Of a stretch of DNA of 64,000 nt, positions 55,798 to 64,000 are shown piece by piece. Made by a program: the position numbers and the translations under genes. Under the pieces are notes generated by a model that searched no databases, had not been told where the DNA came from, and worked only from the letters and a program-made list of their open reading frames with translations. This DNA is from Paraburkholderia aromaticivorans (lineage in GTDB: Bacteria; Pseudomonadota; Gammaproteobacteria; Burkholderiales; Burkholderiaceae). The stretch covers positions 1,178,001 to 1,242,000 of the forward strand of contig NZ_CP051516.1 of assembly GCF_012689525.1 (NCBI RefSeq). Reading direction: 5' to 3'. Numbering within the stretch: position 1 is the stretch's first letter; the number at the start of each line of letters is the position of its first letter.

Positions 55798-56577
55798 ATG
55801 GACATGGGAATCGCAGGACGCACCGCGCTGGTCTGCGCGGCCAGCAAGGGCTTGGGACGCGGCTGCGCGGAAGCGCTCGCCGCCGAAGGCGTCAATCTGA
55901 CGATCGTCGCGCGCACCGCCGAGACGCTGGAAGCGACCGCGGCGGAGATTCGCAAACAAAGCGGCGTGGAAGTAAAGACGGTGGCGTGCGACATCACCAC
56001 GCCGGAAGGCCGCGCCGCTGCGCTCGCCGCCTGTCCGCAGCCGGACATTCTGGTCAACAACGCGGGCGGGCCGCCGCCGGGCGACTTCCGCAACTTCACG
56101 CATGAAGACTGGATCCGCGCGCTCGAAAGCAACATGCTCACGCCGATCGAGTTGATTCGCGCGACCATCGACTCGATGAGCGCGAACGGTTATGGGCGCA
56201 TCGTCAATATCACGAGTTCGGCGGTGAAGGCGCCGATCGACGTGCTCGGGTTGTCGAACGGCGCGCGCTCGGGGCTGACGGGCTTCGTCGCGGGACTCGC
56301 GCGCAAGGTCGCGCCCACCGGCGTGACCATCAACAACCTGCTGCCTGGGCTGTTCGACACCGACCGCATCGGCGTCACCTTCGAGGCGCAAGCCAAGGCG
56401 CAAAACATTTCCGTCGACGAAGCGCGCAAGCAGCGCACGAAGACGATCCCCGCGGGCCGCTTCGGCACGCGCGAGGAATTCGGCGCCGCTTGCGCCTTCC
56501 TGTGCAGCGTGCACGCCGGCTACATCACCGGGCAGAACTGGCTGATCGACGGCGGCGCCTATCCGGGCACGTTCTGA
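55798..56577 (+). CDS. SDR-family oxidoreductase lacking YxxxK
   Basis: A 259-residue short-chain dehydrogenase/reductase. The nucleotide-binding motif CAASKGLGRG and ILVNNAGGPPPG are normal and the Ser of NITSSAVKAP is present. The active-site Tyr-x3-Lys is replaced: the aligned segment reads LGLSNGARSG. The end WLIDGGAYPGTF is FabG-like. So it binds NAD(P) but may have altered or no reductase activity. GAGGAG precedes the start. It is 63 bases upstream of mgsA, and I infer a shared transcript with mgsA and the quinone reductase. Confidence 0.88.
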   Translation: MDMGIAGRTALVCAASKGLGRGCAEALAAEGVNLTIVARTAETLEATAAEIRKQSGVEVKTVACDITTPEGRAAALAACPQPDILVNNAGGPPPGDFRNFTHEDWIRALESNMLTPIELIRATIDSMSANGYGRIVNITSSAVKAPIDVLGLSNGARSGLTGFVAGLARKVAPTGVTINNLLPGLFDTDRIGVTFEAQAKAQNISVDEARKQRTKTIPAGRFGTREEFGAACAFLCSVHAGYITGQNWLIDGGAYPGTF

Positions 56578-56640
56578 GCGGCCCGCAGTCAAGCATCACC
56601 ACAACAACGACAATCACAACGGTTTCAGGAGTCTTACGTC

Positions 56641-57030
56641 ATGACCACCCGCATCGCGCTGATCGCGCACGATCATAAAAAGGACGACATCGTCAAACTG
56701 GCCGGCGAATACGTCGACACGCTGCGGCGTTGCGACATCGTGGCGACCGGCACGACGGGCGGGCGCATCGCCGACGCGCACGGCCTCACGGTCGAGCGGA
56801 TGTTGTCCGGCCCGCATGGCGGCGACCTGCAGATCGGCGCGCAACTCGCGGAAGGGCGCGTGGACATGGTGATCTTTCTGCGCGACCCGATGACGCCGCA
56901 GCCGCACGAGCCGGACATCAACGCGCTGGTGCGCGCGTGCGACGTGCACAACATTCCTTGCGCGACCAACATTTCGACGGCGCGCATGGTGCTCGACTCG
57001 CTGACCTTGCGCCTCACGCAACAGGTTTGA
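56641..57030 (+). CDS. mgsA: Methylglyoxal synthase
   Basis: A 129-residue enzyme converting dihydroxyacetone phosphate to methylglyoxal and phosphate, a bypass of lower glycolysis. [36 protein letters not shown] with the catalytic Asp, [14 protein letters not shown] and [10 protein letters not shown] are all conserved. Its product is toxic, so glyoxalase activity is needed elsewhere. It lies between the SDR and the quinone oxidoreductase. Confidence 0.96.
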   Translation: MTTRIALIAHDHKKDDIVKLAGEYVDTLRRCDIVATGTTGGRIADAHGLTVERMLSGPHGGDLQIGAQLAEGRVDMVIFLRDPMTPQPHEPDINALVRACDVHNIPCATNISTARMVLDSLTLRLTQQV

Positions 57031-57075
57031 GCTTTCGCTCCCGGCACGCCTGAATCAAACCAACCTCAAGGAGAC

Positions 57076-58053
57076 ATGATGGTCAAAGCAATCCGATTCG
57101 ATAAACCCGGCGGCCCCGAAGTGATGAAGTGGGTCGACGTCGAAGTCGGTGAGCCGGGCGCGGGCGAGATCCGTGTCAGGCAGACGGCGGTCGGGCTGAA
57201 CTATATCGATGTGTACTTCCGCACGGGTCTGTATCCGTTGCCGTTGCCCGGCGGTCTCGGCATGGAGGCGGCCGGCGAAGTGACGGCGCTCGGCTCGGGC
57301 GTGACCGGTCTCAAGGTGGGCGATCGCATCGCGTACGTGGGGCGTCCGCCCGGCGCGTATGCGCAGGAGCGCGTGCTGCAGGCGGCGCAGGTCGTGAGAG
57401 TGCCTGATGCGCTGACCGACGAGCAGGCCGCCTCGGTGATGCTGCAAGGTCTGACCGCGCAATATCTGCTGCGCCGCACGTATCCTGTGAAAGCCGGCGA
57501 CACGATCCTGATCCAGGCCGCGGCGGGCGGCGTCGGCCTGCTGGTGTGCCAGTGGGCGAAGGCGCTCGGCGCGACTGTGATCGGCACGGTCGGCTCGGAT
57601 GAAAAAGCGGAGATCGCCACGGCGCACGGCTGCGATCACGCGATCGTCTACACGCGCGAGAACTTCACCCGGCGCGTGCGCGAGATCACCAACGGCGCGG
57701 GCGTGCCGGTGGTGTACGACTCGATCGGTAAAGACACGTTTACGGGTTCGCTCGATTGCCTCGCGCCGCTCGGCCTGTTCGTGAGTTTCGGCAATGCGTC
57801 GGGGCCGTTGCCGCCGATCGATTCGTCGGAATTCGCCGGACGGGGTTCGCTGTTCTTCACGCGTCCGACGCTGTTCACTTATATCGCCAAACGCAGCGAC
57901 TACGAGGCGATGTCCACCGAGTTGTTCGACGTGCTGGTGTCGGGCAAGGTCAAGACGAGCATCAATCAGCGTTACGCGCTGGCGGATGTCGGCCGCGCGC
58001 ACGCGGAGCTCGAAGGACGGCGGACGACAGGCTCGACGGTGCTGCTGCCGTAA
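57076..58053 (+). CDS. Quinone oxidoreductase (QOR, MDR superfamily)
   Basis: A 325-residue NADPH:quinone oxidoreductase. MVKAIRFDKPGGPEVMKW opens the GroES-like domain and ILIQAAAGGVGLLVCQWAKALGA carries the dinucleotide-binding motif. No zinc ligands are seen, which fits the QOR group. It reduces quinones and alpha,beta-unsaturated carbonyls. The start may be 57076 or 57079; AAGGAGA precedes both. It is 45 bases downstream of mgsA. Confidence 0.92.
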   Translation: MMVKAIRFDKPGGPEVMKWVDVEVGEPGAGEIRVRQTAVGLNYIDVYFRTGLYPLPLPGGLGMEAAGEVTALGSGVTGLKVGDRIAYVGRPPGAYAQERVLQAAQVVRVPDALTDEQAASVMLQGLTAQYLLRRTYPVKAGDTILIQAAAGGVGLLVCQWAKALGATVIGTVGSDEKAEIATAHGCDHAIVYTRENFTRRVREITNGAGVPVVYDSIGKDTFTGSLDCLAPLGLFVSFGNASGPLPPIDSSEFAGRGSLFFTRPTLFTYIAKRSDYEAMSTELFDVLVSGKVKTSINQRYALADVGRAHAELEGRRTTGSTVLLP

Positions 58054-58170
58054 CGCACGACGACATGAGCGCGACAGCGGCAGCCGTATAAAAACGAAGG
58101 CGCATTGGCGGACGCGCCCGAGCCGAAGTCAAACCGGCGTCGCACGCCCCAAAACCAGGCCCAGCAAACC

Positions 58171-58204
58171 CAAGGCCGTTCCATCGCAGGATGGAACGGC
58201 CTTG
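58171..58204 (+). terminator. Long hairpin between qor and kdp, probable terminator or leader element
   Basis: CAAGGCCGTTCCATC (58171-58185) pairs perfectly with GATGGAACGGCCTTG (58190-58204), loop GCAG. A T-rich stretch begins only about 15 bases later, so termination is plausible but not classic. It precedes the kdp operon by about 105 bases and could regulate it. Confidence 0.6.
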
Positions 58205-58309
58205 TCCGTTTACGCGATTTTTATATACACCACGCCATCTTTGACCAGGCCTTTACACGCTTCGGCATAACGTTGCGGCTATCCAAAGTCCGTGTAATGG
58301 AGAACAAAA

Positions 58310-58423
58310 ATGGATGTGCTGTATGTCGGGGGGCTGGTGCTGTTTTCCGCGCTGACCTTCGCGTTAATCGCTGGCTGCGAGAAGTTGATGCAGTTTCGCC
58401 GTGGGCAGGGAGCGCGCTCATGA
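58310..58423 (+). CDS. Small membrane protein upstream of kdpF
   Basis: A 37-residue protein. One hydrophobic helix (VLYVGGLVLFSALTFALIAG) is followed by a basic tail (KLMQFRRGQGARS). A GGAGA ribosome binding site is 6 bases upstream. Its stop overlaps the kdpF start (ATGA), so it is translationally coupled into the kdp operon. I recall similar unnamed small proteins in Burkholderia kdp loci; function is unknown, perhaps a second KdpF-like stabiliser. Confidence 0.75.
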   Translation: MDVLYVGGLVLFSALTFALIAGCEKLMQFRRGQGARS

Positions 58424-58512
58424 ACTGGATTCTGTGGTTATCCGGCGCGGCGACCGCGCTGCTGTTCGCCTATTTGGTCTATGCGCTGTTGCGCGCGGAG
58501 GACATTGAATGA
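58420..58512 (+). CDS. kdpF: K+-transporting ATPase subunit KdpF
   Basis: A 30-residue single-helix protein (MNWILWLSGAATALLFAYLV, then YALLRAEDIE), the lipid-like stabiliser of the KdpFABC complex. It overlaps the preceding small gene and the kdpA start by four bases each (ATGA), as commonly seen in kdp operons. Confidence 0.92.
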   Translation: MNWILWLSGAATALLFAYLVYALLRAEDIE

Positions 58513-60314
58513 ACTCGAACAATGTCCTGCAAGCGGGTCTCTTCATCGTCGTGCTGCTGGCAGCCGCGGTGCCGATGTCCCGCTATCTGAGCGCCGTGAT
58601 GGACGGCAGTTCGCGAGTGGTCCGCTTCGGCGGTCCCATCGAACGTTTGCTGTATCGCATCGCGGGCGTCGATTCGTCGACGGAAATGAGCTGGAAGCAC
58701 TACGCGATCGCCACGATCGCGTTCAACGTGCTCGGCGTGGCGTTCCTGTACGTGCTGTTGCGCGTGCAAGGCTGGCTGCCGGGCAATCCGCAGCAGTTCG
58801 GCCCGATGACGGTCGACGGCGCGTTCAACACCGCGGTCAGTTTCGTGTCGAACACGAACTGGCAAGACTACACGCCTGAGCAAACCGTCAGCTATCTGAC
58901 GCAGATGCTCGGCCTGACCGTGCAGAACTTCCTTTCGGCGGCCACCGGCATCGTGGTGGTGATCGCGCTGATTCGCGGCTTCGCGCGTCACACCGCGCAA
59001 ACCATCGGCAACTTCTGGGTCGACATCACGCGCGTGACGCTCTACGTCTTGCTGCCGATGTCGGCGATCGTCGCGGCTCTATTGATGAGCCAGGGCGTGG
59101 TGCAGAACTTCAAGGCCTATCAGGACGTCCCGACGCTGCAAACCACCACGTACGCCGCGCCGAAGCTCGACGCACAAGGCAACCCGGTGAAGGACGCCAA
59201 GGGCAATCCGGTCACGGTCGATACGCCCGTGAAAACGCAGACCGTCGCGATGGGTCCGGTTGCCTCGCAAGAGTCGATCAAGATGCTCGGCACCAACGGC
59301 GGCGGCTTCTTTAACGGCAACTCGGCGCATCCGTATGAAAACCCGACGCCGTTCTCGAACTTCCTGCAGATCTTCTCGATCCTGATCATCCCTGCCGCGC
59401 TGGCGCTGGTGTTCGGTCGCATGATCACGGACCGCAAGCAGGGCGTGGCCGTGCTCGCCGCCATGACGATCGCGTTTGCGGTATGCGTGTTCGGCGAGAT
59501 CAGCGCGGAACAGGGCGGCAATCCGGCCATCGCCGCATTGCATGTCGACCAGTCGGCCAATGCGCTGCAGTCGGGCGGCAATGCGGAAGGCAAGGAAACG
59601 CGCTTCGGCATCGCGCAGTCCGGCATCTTCACGGTCGCGACCACCGCGGCTTCGTGCGGCGCGGTCGCCAACACGCACGATTCGCTGACGCCGATCGGTG
59701 GCCTCTATCCGATGCTGTTGATGCAACTCGGCGAAGTGATCTTCGGCGGCGTGGGTTCCGGTATGTACGGGATGCTCGTGTTCGCGATGCTGGCCGTGTT
59801 CGTGGCGGGGCTGATGATCGGCCGCACGCCGGAATACGTCGGCAAGAAGATTGAAGCGTACGAGATGAAGATGGTGTCGATCGTCGTGCTGCTCACGCCG
59901 CTGCTGGTGCTGGTCGGCACGTCGATCGCGGTGCTCACCGACGCGGGCAAGGCGGGTATCGCCAACCCCGGCGCGCACGGTTTCTCCGAAATCCTCTACG
60001 CGTTCAGTTCGGCTGCCAATAACAACGGCAGCGCGTTTGCGGGCCTCACCGTGAGCACGCCGTTCTACAACTGGCTCACCGCGATCGCGATGTGGTTCGG
60101 CCGCTTCGGCACGATCATTCCGGTGCTCGCGATTGCCGGTTCGCTGGCCGCGAAAAAGCGCATCGGCGTAACGGGCGGCACGTTGCCCACGCATGGTCCG
60201 CTGTTTGTCGTGCTGTTGCTCGGCACGGTGCTGCTGGTCGGCGCGCTGACTTATGTGCCCGCGCTCGCGCTCGGTCCTGGTGTCGAACATCTGATCATGA
60301 TGGGCGCCCATTAA
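58509..60314 (+). CDS. kdpA: K+-transporting ATPase subunit A
   Basis: A 601-residue polytopic inner-membrane subunit, about ten helices, with potassium-channel-like selectivity loops: LGTNGGGFFNGNSAHPYENP and SCGAVANTHDSLTPIGG. It forms the high-affinity K+ pathway of KdpFABC. The start overlaps the end of kdpF. It is followed by kdpB after 68 bases. Length and loops agree with the family. Confidence 0.97.
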   Translation: MNSNNVLQAGLFIVVLLAAAVPMSRYLSAVMDGSSRVVRFGGPIERLLYRIAGVDSSTEMSWKHYAIATIAFNVLGVAFLYVLLRVQGWLPGNPQQFGPMTVDGAFNTAVSFVSNTNWQDYTPEQTVSYLTQMLGLTVQNFLSAATGIVVVIALIRGFARHTAQTIGNFWVDITRVTLYVLLPMSAIVAALLMSQGVVQNFKAYQDVPTLQTTTYAAPKLDAQGNPVKDAKGNPVTVDTPVKTQTVAMGPVASQESIKMLGTNGGGFFNGNSAHPYENPTPFSNFLQIFSILIIPAALALVFGRMITDRKQGVAVLAAMTIAFAVCVFGEISAEQGGNPAIAALHVDQSANALQSGGNAEGKETRFGIAQSGIFTVATTAASCGAVANTHDSLTPIGGLYPMLLMQLGEVIFGGVGSGMYGMLVFAMLAVFVAGLMIGRTPEYVGKKIEAYEMKMVSIVVLLTPLLVLVGTSIAVLTDAGKAGIANPGAHGFSEILYAFSSAANNNGSAFAGLTVSTPFYNWLTAIAMWFGRFGTIIPVLAIAGSLAAKKRIGVTGGTLPTHGPLFVVLLLGTVLLVGALTYVPALALGPGVEHLIMMGAH

Positions 60315-60382
60315 GGCGGCCCATCGGGATGACACAAGCGACCAACGAGTGACAAGGCGCAAACGGGAAATTCGAGGATTCA

Positions 60383-62467
60383 ATGACTGAACATAATGCA
60401 ACCCGGTCCATGTTCGACCCAGCGCTGCTGCGCCCGGCGATCGTGGACTCCTTCAAGAAGCTGACGCCGCGCACGCAGTTCCGCAATCCGGTGATGTTCT
60501 GCGTGTACGTCGGCAGCATTCTCACCACCATTCTCTGGATCGCCGCGCTCGGCGGCCAGGCCGAGGCGCCCGCGGGCTTCATTCTCGCGGTCACCTTGTG
60601 GCTGTGGTTCACGGTGCTGTTCGCCAACTTTGCGGAAGCGCTTGCCGAAGGCCGTTCGAAGGCCCAGGCGGCGTCGCTGCGCAGCGCGAAGAAAGATGTG
60701 ATGGCCAAGAAGCTCAACGAGCCGCATCCGAAGTCGCCGATCCGCATTCTGACGGCTTCCGATCTGCGCAAGGGCGACGTCGTGCTGGTCGAAACCGGCG
60801 ACGTGATTCCGGCCGACGGCGAAGTGATCGACGGTGTCGCGTCGGTCGACGAATCGGCGATCACGGGCGAATCCGCGCCGGTGATCCGCGAGTCGGGTGG
60901 CGACTTTTCGTCGGTGACGGGCGGCACGCGCGTGCTGTCGGACTGGATCGTGGTGCGCGTCACCGCGAATCCGGGCGAAGCGTTCCTCGACCGCATGATC
61001 GCGATGGTGGAAGGCGCGAAGCGTCAGAAAACGCCGAACGAAATCGCGCTGACGATTCTGCTGGTCGCGTTGACGATCGTGATGCTGCTGGCCACCGCCA
61101 CGCTGCTGCCGTTCTCGATGTTCTCGGTCGACGCGGCGAAAGCCGGTCACGTGGTGACGATCACCGCGCTGGTCGCGCTGCTGGTGTGTCTGATTCCGAC
61201 CACGATTGGTGGTTTGCTGTCGGCGATCGGCGTGGCGGGCATGAGCCGCATGATGCAGGCGAACGTGATCGCCACCTCGGGCCGCGCCGTGGAAGCGGCC
61301 GGCGACGTCGACGTGCTGTTGCTCGACAAGACCGGCACCATCACGCTGGGCAATCGCCAGGCTTCGCAATTCGTGCCGGCGCCGGGCTTGACGGAAGAAT
61401 CGCTCGCGGACGCCGCGCAACTCTCGTCGCTCGCCGACGAAACGCCGGAAGGCCGCAGCATCGTCGTGCTGGCGAAGCAGCGCTTCAACATCCGTCAACG
61501 CGATATGGCCTCGCTGCATGCCACGTTCCTCGCGTTCACCGCGCAAACGCGCATGAGCGGCGTCGATCTGCCGGGCCGTGAAATTCGCAAGGGCGCGGCC
61601 GATGCGGTCAAGAACTACGTCGAAGCCAACGGCGGCCGTTTCCCGAATGAAGTCAGCAACGCCGTGGCCGAAGTCGCGCGGCGCGGCAGCACGCCGCTGG
61701 TGGTCGCCGAAAAAAGCGAGCAGGGCGCGCGTGTGCTCGGCGTGATCGAGTTGAAGGACGTGGTGAAGGGCGGCATCAAGGAACGTTTCGCCGAACTGCG
61801 CAAGATGGGCATCAAGACCATCATGGTGACGGGCGACAACCGTCTTACCGCGGCGGCGATCGCCGCGGAAGCCGGCGTCGACGATTTCCTCGCCGAAGCC
61901 ACGCCGGAAGCGAAGCTCGCCACGATCCGCGCGCACCAGGCCGAAGGCCGCCTCGTGGCGATGACCGGCGACGGCACCAACGACGCACCGGCGCTCGCGC
62001 AGGCCGACGTCGCGGTGGCGATGAACACCGGCACGCAGGCCGCGAAGGAAGCGGGCAACATGGTCGACCTCGATTCGAATCCGACCAAGCTGATCGAGAT
62101 CGTGGAGATTGGCAAGCAGATGCTGATGACACGCGGCTCGCTCACCACGTTTTCGATTGCCAACGACGTCGCCAAATACTTCGCGATCATTCCGGCCGCG
62201 TTCGCCACGACGTATCCGGCGCTGAATGCGCTGAACGTGATGCATCTGGCCACGCCGGCCTCGGCAATCATGTCGGCGGTGATTTTCAACGCGCTGATCA
62301 TCGTGCTGCTGATTCCGCTGGCGCTCAAGGGCGTGCGTTATCGCGCGCTGGGCGCGGCGATCCTGCTGCGCCGCAATCTGCTGATCTACGGTTTGGGCGG
62401 GATCATCGTGCCGTTCATCGGCATCAAGCTGATCGATATGGTGCTGGCCGCGTTCGGTTGGGTCTAA
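60383..62467 (+). CDS. kdpB: K+-transporting ATPase subunit B
   Basis: A 694-residue P-type ATPase. The phosphorylation site is [10 protein letters not shown], the actuator loop is ITGESAPV, and the hinge/ATP region includes [10 protein letters not shown]. It energises K+ uptake from ATP. The last helices lie at the C-terminus. It is followed by kdpC after 27 bases. Confidence 0.97.
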   Translation: MTEHNATRSMFDPALLRPAIVDSFKKLTPRTQFRNPVMFCVYVGSILTTILWIAALGGQAEAPAGFILAVTLWLWFTVLFANFAEALAEGRSKAQAASLRSAKKDVMAKKLNEPHPKSPIRILTASDLRKGDVVLVETGDVIPADGEVIDGVASVDESAITGESAPVIRESGGDFSSVTGGTRVLSDWIVVRVTANPGEAFLDRMIAMVEGAKRQKTPNEIALTILLVALTIVMLLATATLLPFSMFSVDAAKAGHVVTITALVALLVCLIPTTIGGLLSAIGVAGMSRMMQANVIATSGRAVEAAGDVDVLLLDKTGTITLGNRQASQFVPAPGLTEESLADAAQLSSLADETPEGRSIVVLAKQRFNIRQRDMASLHATFLAFTAQTRMSGVDLPGREIRKGAADAVKNYVEANGGRFPNEVSNAVAEVARRGSTPLVVAEKSEQGARVLGVIELKDVVKGGIKERFAELRKMGIKTIMVTGDNRLTAAAIAAEAGVDDFLAEATPEAKLATIRAHQAEGRLVAMTGDGTNDAPALAQADVAVAMNTGTQAAKEAGNMVDLDSNPTKLIEIVEIGKQMLMTRGSLTTFSIANDVAKYFAIIPAAFATTYPALNALNVMHLATPASAIMSAVIFNALIIVLLIPLALKGVRYRALGAAILLRRNLLIYGLGGIIVPFIGIKLIDMVLAAFGWV

Positions 62468-62494
62468 GCGCTAGTTCAAGAGGAATTACTCATC

Positions 62495-63073
62495 ATGAAA
62501 AATCTGTTCCGTCCGTTGATCGTGATCTTCGCGGTGCTCACCGCCGTGACCGGACTTGCCTATCCCGCGGTGATGACCGCCGTCGGTCAGGCGGCCTTCA
62601 GCGATCAGGCCAATGGCAGCATGCTCGAACAGGACGGCAAGGTGGTCGGCTCGAAGCTGATCGGCCAGCAGTTCGATGCGCCGCAATACTTCTGGGGCCG
62701 CCTGTCGGCCACCAGCCCGATGCCGTACAACGCGCAGGGTTCGAGCGGCTCGAATCTCGGCCCGACCAACCCGGCGTTGCTCGACGAAATCAAAGGCCGC
62801 CTCGACGCATTGAAGGCCGCCGGCACGGATATGTCGAAGCCGGTGCCGGTCGATCTGGTGACGTCGTCGGGCAGCGGTCTCGATCCTGAGATCAGCCCGG
62901 CAGCAGCGGCTTTTCAGATCGAGCGCGTTGCCAAGGCACGCAAGCTCGCAGCGAACGATGTGCAGGCGCTGGTGGACCGTTATACGAGCGGCCGTCAGTT
63001 CGGCATTCTCGGTGAGCCGCGCGTGAACGTGCTGCAACTGAACCTGGCGCTGGACGAGATGAAGCACGGTTGA
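62495..63073 (+). CDS. kdpC: K+-transporting ATPase subunit C
   Basis: A 192-residue subunit with one N-terminal transmembrane helix ([20 protein letters not shown]) and a periplasmic domain ending in [38 protein letters not shown] and [14 protein letters not shown] are typical. It assembles and stabilises KdpFABC. AAGAGGAA precedes the start. Confidence 0.96.
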   Translation: MKNLFRPLIVIFAVLTAVTGLAYPAVMTAVGQAAFSDQANGSMLEQDGKVVGSKLIGQQFDAPQYFWGRLSATSPMPYNAQGSSGSNLGPTNPALLDEIKGRLDALKAAGTDMSKPVPVDLVTSSGSGLDPEISPAAAAFQIERVAKARKLAANDVQALVDRYTSGRQFGILGEPRVNVLQLNLALDEMKHG

Positions 63074-63237
63074 TCGACGAAGCGCGGTATTTCGCAAAGG
63101 CGGCGTCCGCGCGACTCCGCTTTTGCCTTTTGACAGCGTGATGCGATAGACGTAACAGTGCCCGTTATTTGCGGCCGCGTCGCCGACGTGCCACCATGCA
63201 CTCACCGACGCTCGCCCAACGATGAAAACCATTGAGC

Positions 63238-64000
63238 ATGAACCGCCCCGATCCCGATGAGTTGCTCGACAAGCTGCAACGCGACGAAGAAAAACGTCAG
63301 CGAGGCAGGCTGAAGATTTTTTTCGGCGCGTCGGCGGGCGTCGGCAAGACCTATGCGATGTTGCAGGCCGCGCGGCGCCGTCATGACGAAGGCGCGGACG
63401 TGCTGGTCGGCATCGCCGAAACGCATGGCCGCACTGAAACCGCGGCGCTGCTCGACGGTCTCGACGTGCTGCCGCTCGCGCATATCGAGTACCGCGGCCG
63501 CAAGCTCGGCGAGTTCGATCTCGACGCCGCGCTGGCCCGTAAGCCGGCACTGATTCTCGTCGACGAACTCGCGCATTCGAACGTGCAGGGCGCGCGGCAT
63601 CTGAAGCGCTGGCAGGACGTCTACGAACTGCTCGACGCGGGCATCGACGTCTATACGACGGTCAACGTCCAGCACCTCGAAAGTCTGAACGACGTGATCG
63701 GCCAGATCACCGGCATTCGCGTCTGGGAGACGGTGCCGGATCGCGTGTTCGATCGCGCCGACGAAGTCACGCTGGTCGACTTGCCCGCCGAGGAACTGCT
63801 CGACCGGATGCGCGACGGCAAGGTGTACATGCCGCAGCAGGCCGAGCGTGCGGTGCGCAACTTCTTCCGCAAAGGCAATCTGATCGCGCTGCGCGAGCTG
63901 GCGTTGCGCCGCACCGCGGATCGCGTCGATGCGCAAATGCATGAGTATCGCGCCGACCGTTCGATCCAGCGCATCTGGCAGGCGCGGGAGCGCTTGCTGG
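63238..64000 (+). CDS. kdpD: Sensor histidine kinase KdpD (5' part)
   Basis: The first 254 residues, truncated by the window end. The N-terminal cytosolic domain has the Walker-type loop FFGASAGVGKTYAML and LILVDELAHSN, followed by the KdpD-family stretch HLKRWQDVYELLDAGIDVYT. This domain senses K+ and turgor signals; the universal-stress, membrane and kinase domains would follow outside. KdpE is expected further on. The ATG at 63238 has a weak ribosome binding site, but no better choice fits the family start. Confidence 0.93.
   Translation, partial: MNRPDPDELLDKLQRDEEKRQRGRLKIFFGASAGVGKTYAMLQAARRRHDEGADVLVGIAETHGRTETAALLDGLDVLPLAHIEYRGRKLGEFDLDAALARKPALILVDELAHSNVQGARHLKRWQDVYELLDAGIDVYTTVNVQHLESLNDVIGQITGIRVWETVPDRVFDRADEVTLVDLPAEELLDRMRDGKVYMPQQAERAVRNFFRKGNLIALRELALRRTADRVDAQMHEYRADRSIQRIWQARERLL

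Noticed and set aside
60380..62245. Antisense open frame opposite kdpB
   Set aside because: Arg/His-rich shadow without motifs.
63222..63260. Tiny frame MKTIEHEPPRSR overlapping the kdpD start
   Set aside because: Too short and out of frame with kdpD; probably chance.
1..64000. tRNA, rRNA, CRISPR array or intact insertion sequence
   Set aside because: No cloverleaf-type sequence, repeat-spacer pattern or transposase gene was seen.

Overview
This 64 kb window is high-GC chromosomal DNA from a betaproteobacterium, most likely Paraburkholderia or Burkholderia. The reasons are the overall gene content, the strong codon bias that creates long antisense shadow reading frames, and local orders such as hemF-nadD-rsfS-rlmH-maf-rng and the kdp operon with a small extra gene ahead of kdpF. 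Most of it looks like ordinary core chromosome. No tRNA, rRNA, CRISPR array, integrase or intact insertion sequence was seen.

Layout. 0.1-5.6 kb: purT, a small lipoprotein, a MliC-type lysozyme inhibitor, and an acetolactate-synthase-like ThDP enzyme next to an aldehyde dehydrogenase. 5.6-13.4 kb: rhlE behind a structured leader, gluQ and trhO on the minus strand, and dnaE. 13.6-21.7 kb: a lipopolysaccharide core/O-antigen cluster (GT2 waaE-like, msbA, two GT4 enzymes, a GT9 heptosyltransferase and an O-antigen ligase). 21.7-32.5 kb: mixed accessory genes, including rdgC, an HdeD-like membrane domain fused to a papain-like peptidase domain, two transglutaminase-like proteins, an MFS transporter, two VOC proteins, an NlpC/P60 peptidase and a di-Mop protein. 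32.7-39.0 kb: free-methionine-R-sulfoxide reductase, a compact Rieske oxygenase / rubredoxin / rubredoxin-reductase operon, a LysR regulator, and a PAS-GGDEF-EAL protein whose GGDEF domain is degenerate.

39-46.8 kb is the least regular part. It holds a DUF2945 gene, a broken mscS, a PHB-depolymerase-type esterase with a CopG regulator, a glycine-rich autotransporter, a remnant of a D-2-hydroxyacid dehydrogenase, and a small frameshifted gene. 46.8-55.6 kb is a minus-strand housekeeping block (rng, maf, rlmH, rsfS, nadD, hemF, purD, yebC, upp). nadD has no ATG, GTG or TTG start that would keep its nucleotide-binding motif and appears to start at CTG. 55.8-58.1 kb: an SDR lacking the YxxxK motif, mgsA and a quinone oxidoreductase. 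58.3-64 kb: the potassium-transport operon, a 37-residue membrane protein followed by kdpF, kdpA, kdpB, kdpC and the start of kdpD, which runs off the window.

The most interesting items are the HdeD/papain-like fusion beside two transglutaminase-fold genes, the Rieske-rubredoxin-reductase operon, the attenuator-like leader of rhlE, the CTG start of nadD, and several palindromes that look like operators. All functional statements rest on motif reading and family knowledge; no database search was run.
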